Below, in pieces: positions 24,642 to 33,838 of a stretch of DNA of 64,000 nt. The stretch lies in contig NZ_JAHDTI010000009.1 in NCBI RefSeq assembly GCF_018531495.1, positions 310,001 through 374,000 of the forward strand. Reading direction: 5' to 3'. The DNA is from Nonomuraea sediminis. GTDB lineage: Bacteria; Actinomycetota; Actinomycetes; Streptosporangiales; Streptosporangiaceae. The notes below the pieces were generated by a model that saw only the letters and a program-made list of their open reading frames with translations, did no database searches and was not told the DNA's origin. The translations under genes were made by a program, and so were the position numbers. Each line of letters opens with the position of its first letter. The stretch's first letter is position 1.

Positions 24642-25733
24642 ATGCATCGAGCATGGCGAACAATCCCCATTGCGGCGGTCCTGCTGGCCGCTGCCTGCGG
24701 GAACAGCACGACCACCGCCAACCAGTCACAGGCGCCGGCCACCGGTGGGAAGGGCGGGACGATCGCGCTGTTCCTGCCCGAATCCAAGACCACCCGGTAC
24801 GAGGCGTTCGACCGCCCGCTGTTCGAGGCCAAGGTGAAGGCGCTCTGCGCCGACTGCAAGGTCCTCTACAGCAACGCCGAGCAGGATCCCGCCAAACAGC
24901 AACAGCAGGTGGAGGCGGCGATCACGCAGGGCGCCAACGTCCTGGTCCTCGACGCGGTCGACGCCAACGCGGTCGCGCCGCTGGTCAACCAGGCCAAGCA
25001 GAAGAACATCCCGGTGGTCGCCTACGACCGGCTGATCTCCGGCATCGACTACGCCTACTACGTCTCGTTCAACAACGTGCGCGTGGGCGAGATGCAGGGC
25101 CAGGCCCTGCTCGACGCGATGAACGCGCGCGGCACCGCGGACAAGGGCCAGATCGTGATGATCCACGGCTCCCCGACCGACCCGAGCTCCGCCGACTACA
25201 AGAAGGGCGCCAAGAGCGTCCTGGACGGCAAGGTCAAGGTGGGCAGGGAGTTCGACACTCCCGACTGGAGCCCGGACAAGGCCCAGCAGGAGATGGAGCA
25301 GGCCATCACCGCCATCGGCCGTGACCAGGTCGTCGGCGTCCTGAGCGCCAACGACGGCATGGCGGGCGGCGCGATCGCGGCCATGAAGCGGGCCGGCTAC
25401 AAGATGCTGCCGCCCATCACCGGCCAGGACGCCGAGCTGGCCGCCGTCCAGCGCATCCTGACGGGCGAGCAGTACATGACCATCTACCTGGACATCAGGT
25501 CGGAGGCGGAGAAGTCCGCCGAGCTGGCCGTCTCACTCGTCAAGGGCGAGAAGCCGCAGGCGACCGACAAGGTCAACAACGGCACCGCCGACATCCCGGC
25601 CTTCCTCCTCGACCCCATCGCGGTCACCGCGGACAAGATCAAGGACACGATCGTGAAGGACAAGTTCTACACGGTCGACCAGATCTGCACCGCAGAGGTC
25701 AAGCAGGCCTGCGCGAAAGCTGGCATCCAGTAA
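24642..25733 (+). CDS. Sugar ABC transporter substrate-binding lipoprotein (XylF-like)
   Basis: 363 residues. Lipoprotein signal with lipobox LAAAC (Cys19). The mature part is a periplasmic-binding-protein fold of the ribose/xylose class: ITQGANVLVLDAVD, IPVVAYDRLISG, and ADIPAFLLDPIAVT near the end. First gene of a four-gene operon with ATPase, permease and ROK kinase. XylF-type proteins bind xylose or related aldoses; the precise sugar is not readable. Confidence 0.88.
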   Translation: MHRAWRTIPIAAVLLAAACGNSTTTANQSQAPATGGKGGTIALFLPESKTTRYEAFDRPLFEAKVKALCADCKVLYSNAEQDPAKQQQQVEAAITQGANVLVLDAVDANAVAPLVNQAKQKNIPVVAYDRLISGIDYAYYVSFNNVRVGEMQGQALLDAMNARGTADKGQIVMIHGSPTDPSSADYKKGAKSVLDGKVKVGREFDTPDWSPDKAQQEMEQAITAIGRDQVVGVLSANDGMAGGAIAAMKRAGYKMLPPITGQDAELAAVQRILTGEQYMTIYLDIRSEAEKSAELAVSLVKGEKPQATDKVNNGTADIPAFLLDPIAVTADKIKDTIVKDKFYTVDQICTAEVKQACAKAGIQ

Positions 25734-26453
25734 ATGCTCAGCGCGAAGGACATCACCAAGCGGTACGGCGCGGTCCAGGCTCTCAGCGGCGCGAGCCTGG
25801 ACCTGCGCGAGGGCGAGGTCGTGGCGCTGGTCGGCGACAACGGCGCGGGCAAGTCCACCCTGGTCAAGACCATCGCCGGGGTCGTCAACCCCGACTCGGG
25901 CACGATCACCATGGACGGCGAGCAGGTCAGGATCAGCACTCCGCACGACGCCCAGGCCCTGGGCATCTCGACCGTCTACCAGGACCTGGCGCTCTGCGAG
26001 AACCTCGACGTGGTGGCCAACCTCTTCCTCGGCACCGAGCGCAGGAGGTTCAGCCTCCTGGGTCACATCGCCATGGAGAAGGCCACCGTCGAGCTGCTCC
26101 ACCAGCTCGACGTGCGGATCAGGGACATCAGGGTCCCCGTCGCCATGCTGTCGGGCGGGCAGCGCCAGTCCGTGGCCATCGCCAGGGCGCTGATCGGCGA
26201 GCCTCGCGTGGTCATCCTCGACGAGCCCACTGCGGCGCTCGGCGTGGAGCAGACCGCGCAGGTGCTCGCCCTGATCAGGCGGCTGCGCGAGCGCGGCCTC
26301 GCGGTGCTGGTCATCTCGCACAACCTCGCCGACGTGCGCGCGGTGAGCGACCGCGTGGTGGTACTGCGGCTGGGACGCAACGAGGGCGAGTTCGAAACGG
26401 CCACCGCGACTCAGGAAGAGATCGTGGCCGCCATCACAGGAGCGAGGCAATGA
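25734..26453 (+). CDS. Sugar ABC transporter ATP-binding protein
   Basis: 239 residues, a single ABC domain: Walker A GDNGAGKST (about 36-44), signature LSGGQRQSV, Walker B VVILDEPTAAL, and switch histidine in LVISHNLAD. The usual RbsA/XylG proteins contain two domains, so this half-size form must dimerise. The ATG follows the previous TAA directly, and the stop overlaps the permease start. Confidence 0.92.
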   Translation: MLSAKDITKRYGAVQALSGASLDLREGEVVALVGDNGAGKSTLVKTIAGVVNPDSGTITMDGEQVRISTPHDAQALGISTVYQDLALCENLDVVANLFLGTERRRFSLLGHIAMEKATVELLHQLDVRIRDIRVPVAMLSGGQRQSVAIARALIGEPRVVILDEPTAALGVEQTAQVLALIRRLRERGLAVLVISHNLADVRAVSDRVVVLRLGRNEGEFETATATQEEIVAAITGARQ

Positions 26454-27634
26454 CGGACACGCTGGTGCGCAAGCCGTACACCCCGAAGGTCGCGGTGGAG
26501 CGGCTGCGCCAGGGCGATGTGGGCGCCTGGCCGGTCGTCGGCGGGCTGGTCGCGATCGCGATCGTGTTCAGCCTGCTCAACGACCGCTTCCTGGCGCCGG
26601 TGAACCTGACCACGCTGGCGCTGCAGATGGCCGCGACCGGCACGATCTCGCTGGGCATCATCATGGTGCTGCTGCTCGGTGAGATCGACCTGTCGGCCGG
26701 CTCGGTCAGCGGGCTGTGCGCCACGATCATGACGATCCTGCACGTCAAACAGGGCTGGAACCCGCTGCTCGCGATCCTGGCCGCGCTGGTGATCGGGGCG
26801 GCGATCGGGCTCGTGCACGGGCTGATGCTGACCAAGCTGCGGATGCCGTCGTTCGTGGTCACGCTGGCCGGGTTGATGGGGTGGCTAGGCCTGCTGCTCT
26901 TCCTGCTGCGCGAGGGCGGGACGATCAACCTGCCGTTCACCGGGTTCATCTCCAAGCTGAGCGACACCTGGCTGCCCGGCTGGCTGTCGTGGGGGCTGGT
27001 CGTGCTGCTCGTGGCGCTCTCCGGCGGCTCCTCGCTGCTGGCACGGCGGGCCAGGCTGGCCGCCGGGCTGCCGGTGACGCCGCTGTGGTGGCTGCTGGCC
27101 AGGACCGCGGGGCTGGCCGTGCTGCTCTCCGCCGTGGTGGTGATCATGTCGGCGGACCGGGGCGTCCCGCTGCTGCTGATCATCTTCGCCGGCCTGGTGG
27201 TGCTCTTCGATCTCATCCTGCGCAACACCACCTTCGGCCGGCACATCTACGCGGTCGGCGGCAACGCCGAGGCCGCCCGCCGGGCCGGCATCAACGTCGT
27301 CAGGATCAGGATCCTGGCGTTCATGCTGGCCTCCACGCTGGCCACGGCCGGGGGCATCCTGGCCGCGAGCCGCCTGTCGGCGGTCAACCAGGCCTCGGGC
27401 GGCAGCGACATCCTGCTCATGGCGATCGCGGCGGCCGTCATCGGCGGCACCTCGCTGTTCGGCGGGCGCGGCCGCGCCTACGACGCCCTGCTCGGCGTGC
27501 TGGTCATCCAGGCCATCACCAACGGCATGTTCCTGCTCAGCGTGGACTCCTCGGTGCGCTTCATGGTCACCGCGGCGGTCCTGGCGCTGGCCGTGGCCAT
27601 CGACTCGCTGGCCCGCAGAGGCGCGGCCCGGTGA
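26450..27634 (+). CDS. Sugar ABC transporter permease (XylH/RbsC-like)
   Basis: 394 residues, about ten membrane helices. Family features are GTISLGIIMVLLLGEIDLSAG near helix 3 and YAVGGNAEAARRAGINVVRI before helix 8, plus SRLSAVNQASGGSDILLMAI. A longer central cytoplasmic/membrane insertion (ARRARLAAG region) is as in XylH. Overlaps both neighbours by 4 bases. Confidence 0.92.
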   Translation: MTDTLVRKPYTPKVAVERLRQGDVGAWPVVGGLVAIAIVFSLLNDRFLAPVNLTTLALQMAATGTISLGIIMVLLLGEIDLSAGSVSGLCATIMTILHVKQGWNPLLAILAALVIGAAIGLVHGLMLTKLRMPSFVVTLAGLMGWLGLLLFLLREGGTINLPFTGFISKLSDTWLPGWLSWGLVVLLVALSGGSSLLARRARLAAGLPVTPLWWLLARTAGLAVLLSAVVVIMSADRGVPLLLIIFAGLVVLFDLILRNTTFGRHIYAVGGNAEAARRAGINVVRIRILAFMLASTLATAGGILAASRLSAVNQASGGSDILLMAIAAAVIGGTSLFGGRGRAYDALLGVLVIQAITNGMFLLSVDSSVRFMVTAAVLALAVAIDSLARRGAAR

Positions 27635-28494
27635 GCCGGGTCCTGGGCATCGACGTCGGAGGTACGAAGGTCGCGATCGGGATCTCCGGCGCCGACGGTC
27701 CGTTCATCCTGACGCGGACCAGGCTCGACACCGGCCCCGACACACTCGTCCGCGCGCTCGCGGCGGCCAGGGCGCTCGACGGCGCCCCCGCCGCGGTCGG
27801 CTTCTCCACCTGCGGCGTGATCCGCGACGGCGTGGTACGGCTGGCCCCCAACGTGCCCGGCTGGGAGGGGCTCGAGCTGCCGAGGCTGCTGAGGGAGGAG
27901 TACGGTGCCACCCCGGTGGCGATCGACAACGACGTGAACGCGGCCGCGGCGGCGGAGCTGCGCTGGGGCGCGCTCCAGGACGTCTCGACCGGGCTCTACT
28001 TGAACCTGGGCACGGGCCTGGCGGCGGCGCTCGTGGTGGGCGGCCGGGTGGTGCCCGGCGCGCACGGCGCCGCGGGCGAGATCGGCTACGTGCAGGTGCG
28101 GCCCGGCGAGCCGGCCTTCGCCGACGGCCGGGCGCCGCTGGAGGAGGTCGTCTCAGGCAGCGCGCTCGCCGCCCAGGGCAGCGCGCTGCTCGGCCGTCAG
28201 GTCACGGCCGCCGAGGTCCTGTCCGCTGCCGACGGCTCCGTGACAGGCCTGGTGGACCAGGCGCTGGACACGCTGGCGATGAGCGTGGCCAACCTGTGCG
28301 CGATGGTCGACCCCGAGTGCCTGGTGGTCGGCGGCGGCATGATGGGCGCCGCCGAGCTGATCCTGCCCAGGCTGGCGGCCGAGCTCCGGCGGGCGGTGCC
28401 GTTCCCGCCCGAGATCAGGGCGGCCAGGTTCGCCGACGACGCGCCGCTACTGGGCGCGCTGGCCCTGGCTCACGCCGCCACGCAGCCTGGCTAG
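27631..28494 (+). CDS. ROK-family sugar kinase
   Basis: 287 residues with the ATP-binding LGIDVGGTKVAIGI at the N-terminus, the catalytic aspartate in AIDNDVNAAAAAE and the phosphate loop NLGTGLAAALVVGG. The CxCGxxGC zinc site is replaced by a GEPAFADGRAPLEE stretch. GTG at 27631 overlaps the permease stop. It should phosphorylate the imported sugar as the last step of the operon. Its stop overlaps the end of a tiny convergent gene. Confidence 0.88.
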   Translation: MSRVLGIDVGGTKVAIGISGADGPFILTRTRLDTGPDTLVRALAAARALDGAPAAVGFSTCGVIRDGVVRLAPNVPGWEGLELPRLLREEYGATPVAIDNDVNAAAAAELRWGALQDVSTGLYLNLGTGLAAALVVGGRVVPGAHGAAGEIGYVQVRPGEPAFADGRAPLEEVVSGSALAAQGSALLGRQVTAAEVLSAADGSVTGLVDQALDTLAMSVANLCAMVDPECLVVGGGMMGAAELILPRLAAELRRAVPFPPEIRAARFADDAPLLGALALAHAATQPG

Positions 28495-28604
28495 CGTTCG
28501 GTGGGTGCACCGCCGTTGTCCCTGCGGTCCAGGGCGGTCTGCAGGGCCTCGGCGGCCTCGTCCTTGCCTTCCTCGGATCGGTTCCAGGGATACATCTCGT
28601 ACAT
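28491..28604 (-). CDS. Very small conserved-looking protein (37 aa)
   Basis: A 37-residue ORF, MYEMYPWNRSEEG..., rich in charged residues after an aromatic start. ATG at 28604 has GAGAGATGAGACTC upstream; ATG at 28613 would add three residues. It is helix-prone (DEAAEALQTALDRR). Short proteins starting MYEMYPW seem to recur in actinomycetes, but that is recollection. Function unknown. Confidence 0.5.
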   Translation of the reverse strand: MYEMYPWNRSEEGKDEAAEALQTALDRRDNGGAPTER

Positions 28605-28803
28605 GAGTCTCATCTCTCTACGCGGGCGCGGGATGAACGGGGAGCCGGACTCCGGTCGCGAATCCGACCGGGCCTGATGCTCGCGAGATCCGGATCGCGG
28701 ACCTCCGGAGGGAAGGGACTTATCGGCCGACACACGCCACTCCACCGCGGCGAGTCGTCGACCTGCCCTAACAGGCCCCGCCGCGGCAGGTAATAAGTAC
28801 GAG

Positions 28804-28828
28804 AACCTGGCGCATTAGTCGCCAGGTT
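28804..28828. promoter_or_regulatory. 9-bp perfect hairpin upstream of the metalloprotease gene
   Basis: AACCTGGCG and CGCCAGGTT surround CATTAGT in the 378-base gap between the 37-aa gene and the metalloprotease. It has no U-tract in either direction, so an operator or 5'-leader structure is more likely than a terminator. No other gene is seen in this gap. Confidence 0.45.
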
Positions 28829-28982
28829 ACCTCGGAATCTCGTTGGATGTCCTAGCATCTCACATGCTGAGACGCATCGAGTGATCGCCCTGCGTGACCG
28901 GCTGAGTACGTCCTACTCATGCGGCGAGCGCGAAGCGGCCCCACCGTAGGCGCCAGACGGTACCTAGGGAGGGGAAGCAACC

Positions 28983-31967
28983 ATGCGTTTAACCCGTCTG
29001 GCCGCCCTCGTGGCGAGCCTGCTCGTCGCCGCGCTGCTGTCGGCTGCGCCGGCGCACTCCGCGGCCACCCGGCCACTCGCTCTGACCATCACCAAGGTCA
29101 AATGCATCGACGACTGCCGCAACGACGGCCTGGAGAGCGATGGCGAGTCGGCCGCCGACTTCTTCGCCCTGGTCTGGATCGACGGTGTCCAGCGGCCCAG
29201 ACCTCCCCGAGCCCCCGACGACCAGGAGGAGGTGACCCCGTTCTGGGTAGTCCCCGCCGACGTGGACTCGACGCACACGCAGGTGCCCATCACCATCCAG
29301 ATCTGGGACTGGGACACCACCTCCGGCCACGACCTCGGCGATGCCAGCCCGAACAACGGCGACAACAACCTCGACCTGACCGTCTCGATGGACACCGGCC
29401 GCTGGACCGGTGACGTCAACTGGCCGCAGTCGTGCTCCATCGGCGACGGCGGCGATGACGACGAACCGCGGGTGGAGGTCTGCTTCGACATCTCCACCGA
29501 CTCCACCACCGGCGACTCCGACGGCGACGGCCTGCTGGACGGCTGGGAGCGCAACGGCTACAACGACAACGACGACTCGGTCATCGACGTGGATCTGCCC
29601 AGGATGGGGGCCAAGCCCGATCACAAGGACCTCTTCGTCGAGCTGGACTACGTGGGCGACCACTTCCCCTCCAAGGAGGACGTGGAGGCCGTCAGGGCGG
29701 CCTACGCCGCCGCCCCCGTCGACGCGGGCGGGGTGCGCAATCCGGACGGCAAGCGCGGCATCACCTTCCACCTGGACATGGGGGCGCGGGCCGACTCCGA
29801 CCTGCGCGAGGGACAGGCCAAGGGCACCTGCGGCGACGGGATCGACAACGGCGGCGACGGTGACATCGACGGCGCCGACTCCGACTGCACGTTCCTCGAC
29901 GGCAGCGTCGAGGACCCCCAGACCGGCAACTGCCTCGACAACGTCGACAACGTCGACAACGACGGAGACCACAAGACGGACGCCTATGACGACGACTGCC
30001 TGATCGGCGACGACTTCCATGATCTGTGGAAGGGGAGCGAGCTGACCGGCGTGACCCCGTTCTGCGGGTTCAACGGCGACGGCTTCTACAACACCAAGCG
30101 GATGGCCTTCGACCCGGCCAGGCGCTTCATCTTCCACTACGGGATCAGCCTTGACAGCTCGGCCGGTTGTGGCAAGGGCGGGCAGGGCGAGATCGGCGGC
30201 AACGACATCGTCGATCACAACGGCACTGGCCGCACGCTCTTCCACGAGCTCGGTCACAACCTCGGGCTGCGACACGGCGGATTCGAGAACAACCCCTGCA
30301 AGCCCAACTACGTCAGCCTGATGAACTACACCTACAAGCCGGGCATCCCACGCCAGGACGGCGGAGCCATCCTGGACTACTCCCCGCCGCGCACCACGCT
30401 GGACGGCTCCGCCCGGGACAGTGCTCCGCTCGCCCCGCTGGTGGAGAACATACTCAACGAGAACGTCATCGTGGATCCCGGCGACAAGGTCAACCGCTTC
30501 AACTTCACCGACAAGAAGGGCAGCCTTGCACCCCACGACCTCGACGCCAATCCGGACTGGGACGGTGACGGCGCCGACCCGCCGTACGAGAACCCGGTGA
30601 CCGCCAACATCGACAACGCCGATCCCAGCGGCAATCCCAAGAAGTGCGTCAACACCAGCACCACCAGCACGCTCAAGGGTTACGACGACTGGAGCCACAT
30701 CTCCCTGCCGTTCCGGGACTCCGGCGACTCCTCGGACGCCCCCGTCAACCCCGAGACGGAACCCGAGCCCACCGAGCAGGAGATCCAGCAGCTGTGGCGG
30801 ACGTTGAACACCGCCGACCTGTCGGTTGCCCTGTCCGACTCCCCCGACCCGGTCGGCGCGGGCACCGACCTCACCTACACGGTGACCGTGCGCAACGCCG
30901 GCCCTGCTCCTGCGACCTCGGTCCTGGCCAAGGTCACCTTGCCGTCGGACCTCACCTACGTCGGCAGCACCGCCGCGTGCAACGCCGCCGGCTGCCATCT
31001 GGGTGAGATCCCGGCGCACGGGCAGCGTTCCTTCGCCGTGACCGCCCACGTCCCTGAGGACCTCGTCCACCGCAACGGCGGACCCAAGACCGTCACCGCC
31101 GGCGTCGAGGTCTCCAACCAGGCGGGCCCCGACCCCGACTCCTCGGACAACCGGGCCCAGGAGAGCACCAAGGTCGTCGCGATGGCCGATCTGGCGGTGA
31201 CCGGGCTGACCGCCACCGCGCCCGACCAGCTCCTCATCGGCCAGACCCAGCAGATCCCGCTCCACGTGACGGCCGCGAACAAGGGTCCTTCCACCCCGAT
31301 GAACGCCACCGTGAAGCTCTCCGCGAGCGCCGAGTCGGGCGCCTCGATCACCCCGTCCACCGGCGAGCTGTCCGTGCCCGCCCTGGCCGTGGGCAGCCCG
31401 CGCGAGCTCGACGCCAGCTTCACGGTCGGCTGCACGCGGCCCGGCCACCACACCTACGAGCTGGCCTCCTCGATCGAACCGGCCAGTGCGGAGGACATCG
31501 ATCCCGAGCCGGGCAACAACACGCGCACCGTCGAGTTCACCCTCGACTGCGTGGTCCCCGTGGCGGTCAACATCAAGCCCGGGAGCAACCCCAACTCCAT
31601 CAACCCGCCGAACGCACTCGTCCCGCTGGCGGTCCTGACGACCTCAGCAGGTGAGTACGGCCTGCCACTCGCCTTCGACGCGACCACCGTCCAGCCCCTC
31701 ACCGTGCGGTTCGCCCCGCGCGGGACGGCGTGGGCCGGCAACGGCGCGAGCGAAGTGCACCAGCGCGGGCACATCGAGGATTCCGTCGAACGAGGAGAAC
31801 GCGAAACCGTCCGCGACGGCGACGCCGACATGGTCCTGCACTTCAACTCCGGTGACGCCGGCCTGCAGCCGAGCACGACCGAGGCCTGCGTCAAGGGCTC
31901 GTTCACCGGAGAGGGCGGGCGGGTCTACCGGTTCTTCGGCTGCGACGCGGTCCGCGTCCTCGGGTAG
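28983..31967 (+). CDS. Large secreted zinc metalloprotease with DUF11 repeats
   Basis: 994 residues. Signal peptide at 1-28. An early region has Asp-rich calcium-type repeats (DSDGDGLLDGWERNGYNDND; CGDGIDNGGDGDIDGADSDC). The zinc site HELGHNLGLRH is at 421-431 with a Met-turn in SLMNYTYKPG: a metzincin-type protease. Two DUF11-like beta domains follow (from about 610 and 738), then a C-terminal domain with IKPGSNPNSINPPNALVPLA. It acts outside the cell; the beta domains probably bind surface or substrate. ATG 28983 follows GGGAGGGG-like sequence. Confidence 0.82.
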   Translation: MRLTRLAALVASLLVAALLSAAPAHSAATRPLALTITKVKCIDDCRNDGLESDGESAADFFALVWIDGVQRPRPPRAPDDQEEVTPFWVVPADVDSTHTQVPITIQIWDWDTTSGHDLGDASPNNGDNNLDLTVSMDTGRWTGDVNWPQSCSIGDGGDDDEPRVEVCFDISTDSTTGDSDGDGLLDGWERNGYNDNDDSVIDVDLPRMGAKPDHKDLFVELDYVGDHFPSKEDVEAVRAAYAAAPVDAGGVRNPDGKRGITFHLDMGARADSDLREGQAKGTCGDGIDNGGDGDIDGADSDCTFLDGSVEDPQTGNCLDNVDNVDNDGDHKTDAYDDDCLIGDDFHDLWKGSELTGVTPFCGFNGDGFYNTKRMAFDPARRFIFHYGISLDSSAGCGKGGQGEIGGNDIVDHNGTGRTLFHELGHNLGLRHGGFENNPCKPNYVSLMNYTYKPGIPRQDGGAILDYSPPRTTLDGSARDSAPLAPLVENILNENVIVDPGDKVNRFNFTDKKGSLAPHDLDANPDWDGDGADPPYENPVTANIDNADPSGNPKKCVNTSTTSTLKGYDDWSHISLPFRDSGDSSDAPVNPETEPEPTEQEIQQLWRTLNTADLSVALSDSPDPVGAGTDLTYTVTVRNAGPAPATSVLAKVTLPSDLTYVGSTAACNAAGCHLGEIPAHGQRSFAVTAHVPEDLVHRNGGPKTVTAGVEVSNQAGPDPDSSDNRAQESTKVVAMADLAVTGLTATAPDQLLIGQTQQIPLHVTAANKGPSTPMNATVKLSASAESGASITPSTGELSVPALAVGSPRELDASFTVGCTRPGHHTYELASSIEPASAEDIDPEPGNNTRTVEFTLDCVVPVAVNIKPGSNPNSINPPNALVPLAVLTTSAGEYGLPLAFDATTVQPLTVRFAPRGTAWAGNGASEVHQRGHIEDSVERGERETVRDGDADMVLHFNSGDAGLQPSTTEACVKGSFTGEGGRVYRFFGCDAVRVLG

Positions 31968-31972
31968 AACCC

Positions 31973-32004
31973 ACGGGCGGGTACGGCATGCCGTACCCGC
32001 CCGT
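31973..32004. terminator. 32-bp perfect palindrome, bidirectional terminator
   Basis: The 44-base gap between the convergent metalloprotease and serA genes holds a perfectly self-complementary 32-base sequence beginning ACGGGCGGGTACGGC. It lacks a clear U-tract but is placed to end both transcripts. Confidence 0.7.
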
Positions 32005-32011
32005 TCGGGGC

Positions 32012-33601
32012 TCAGTCCTCCAGGTCGACCGTGCGGCCGCTCTCGGCGCCGATCTCCGTGGTGATCTGGTCCACGACGTCCGCGGGGATCGCGGAGTCGA
32101 CCGTGAGGGCGATCAGGGCCTTGCCGCCCTTGGTGTCGCGGGCCACCTGCATCGAGGCGATGTTGACCCCGGCCTCGCCGAGGAGGCGGCCGACCACGCC
32201 GACGATGCCGGGACGGTCGGTGTAGGTGAAGAACGACAGGTGCGCCGTCGGCTCGATCTCCATCTCGTAGCCGTTGACCTCGACGATCTTCGTGATCTGC
32301 CGCGGCCCCGACAGCGTGCCGGAGACCGACACCTGGCGGCCGTCGGCCAGCACGCCGCGGACCGTGACCACGTTGCGCCAGTCGGGGCTCTCGGAGCTGG
32401 TGACCAGCTCGACCTCGATGCCGCGCTCCTTGGCCAGCAGCGGGGCGTTGACGTAGGTGACCTGCTCCTCGATGACGTCGGCGAAGACGCCCTTGAGCGC
32501 GGCCAGCTCGATGACCCGCACGTCCTGGGAGGCGATCTCGCCGCGGACCTCGACGTCGAGCTTGGTGGCCACCTCGCCGGCCAGCGCGGTGAAGACGCGG
32601 CCCAGCTTCTCGGCCAGCGGCAGTCCGGGCTTGACGTCCTCGGCGACGACGCCGCCCTGCACGTTCACCGCGTCGGGCACGAACTCGCCGGCCAGCGCCA
32701 GCTTGACGCTGCGGGCGACCTGAGTGCCGGCCTTCTCCTGGGCCTCGTGGGTGGAGGCGCCCAGGTGCGGGGTGACGACGACCTGGTCCAGCTCGAACAG
32801 CGGGCTGTCGGTGCAGGGCTCCTTGGAGAACACGTCGATGCCCGCGCCCGCGACCCTGCCCTCCTTGATCGCCGAGTAGAGCGCGCCCTCGTCCACGATG
32901 CCGCCGCGGGCCACGTTGATGATCCGCACGTTGGGCTTGACCTCGTGCAGCTCCTTGTCGCCGATGAGGCCGACGGTCTCCTTGGACTTGGGCAGGTGGA
33001 CCGTGATGAAGTCGGCCTGCCGGATGACCTCCTCCAGGCTGACCAGCTTGACGCCCATCTGCGCGGCGCGGGCCGGCGGCAGGTAGGGGTCGTAGGCGAT
33101 CAGCTCGACGCCGAACGGCTGCAGGCGCTGGGCCACCAGCTGGCCGATCTTGCCGAGGCCGAGGATGCCGATGACCTTCTCGTCCAGCTCGACGCCGGTG
33201 TACTTGGACCGCTTCCACTCACCGTTCTTCAGCGCGGCGTGCGCCTGGGCGGTGTTGCGGGCGCTGGCCAGGATCAGCGCGAGCGTCTGCTCGGCGGCGC
33301 TGGTGATGTTGGAGGTGGGCGCGTTGACGACCATGACGCCGGCCTTGGTCGCGGCCTCGACGTCGACGTTGTCCAGGCCGACTCCGGCGCGGGCGACCAC
33401 GCGCAGCTTGGGCGCGGCCGCGATGGCCTCGGCGTCGATCTGGGTGGCGGACCGCACGATCACCGCGTCCACGTCCGCCAGGGCGGGCAGCAGCTGCGAG
33501 CGGTCGGCGCCGTCGGTGTGGCGGACCTCGAAATCGTTGCCGAGCACGGCGAGGCCTGCCGGGGACAGCTCCTCTGCGACCAGTACGACGGGCTTTGTCA
33601 C
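32012..33601 (-). CDS. serA: D-3-phosphoglycerate dehydrogenase
   Basis: A 529-residue type I PGDH. The substrate domain is at the N-terminus, the NAD site at GILGLGKIGQLVAQ (about 147-160), catalytic His in VTPHLGASTHEAQ, followed by the allosteric substrate-binding domain and a C-terminal ACT domain (FTYTDRPGIVGVVGRLLGE). It commits 3-phosphoglycerate to serine synthesis; the ACT domain usually confers serine inhibition. GTG at 33601 is preferred over an ATG 96 bases upstream because it starts the conserved KPVVLVAEELS. Confidence 0.95.
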   Translation of the reverse strand: MTKPVVLVAEELSPAGLAVLGNDFEVRHTDGADRSQLLPALADVDAVIVRSATQIDAEAIAAAPKLRVVARAGVGLDNVDVEAATKAGVMVVNAPTSNITSAAEQTLALILASARNTAQAHAALKNGEWKRSKYTGVELDEKVIGILGLGKIGQLVAQRLQPFGVELIAYDPYLPPARAAQMGVKLVSLEEVIRQADFITVHLPKSKETVGLIGDKELHEVKPNVRIINVARGGIVDEGALYSAIKEGRVAGAGIDVFSKEPCTDSPLFELDQVVVTPHLGASTHEAQEKAGTQVARSVKLALAGEFVPDAVNVQGGVVAEDVKPGLPLAEKLGRVFTALAGEVATKLDVEVRGEIASQDVRVIELAALKGVFADVIEEQVTYVNAPLLAKERGIEVELVTSSESPDWRNVVTVRGVLADGRQVSVSGTLSGPRQITKIVEVNGYEMEIEPTAHLSFFTYTDRPGIVGVVGRLLGEAGVNIASMQVARDTKGGKALIALTVDSAIPADVVDQITTEIGAESGRTVDLED

Positions 33602-33838
33602 GAGTGGATCCTTATGGGGCATGCGGCGGGCTGAGGGACACGTCAACGGGCCCCTCGGGATCCTTCTGAGTGTATCCACGCTTGTGAACGCATTCACGAG
33701 GGTCCCGGGATCTGAGACGCGTGGCGCCCTACCCAGAGCGTCGCAAAGTCATCCACGTTGAACCCATCTTTGTCTTGATCGGGAGATTTGTTGGCGATTA
33801 GCCTGTTAAGCCGTGGCCAACTACCTATGGTTCGTCAT

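Noticed and set aside
28989..31451. 820-aa minus-strand frame opposite the metalloprotease
   Set aside because: Val/Gly/Asp repeats arising from the third-position bias of the real gene; no motifs.
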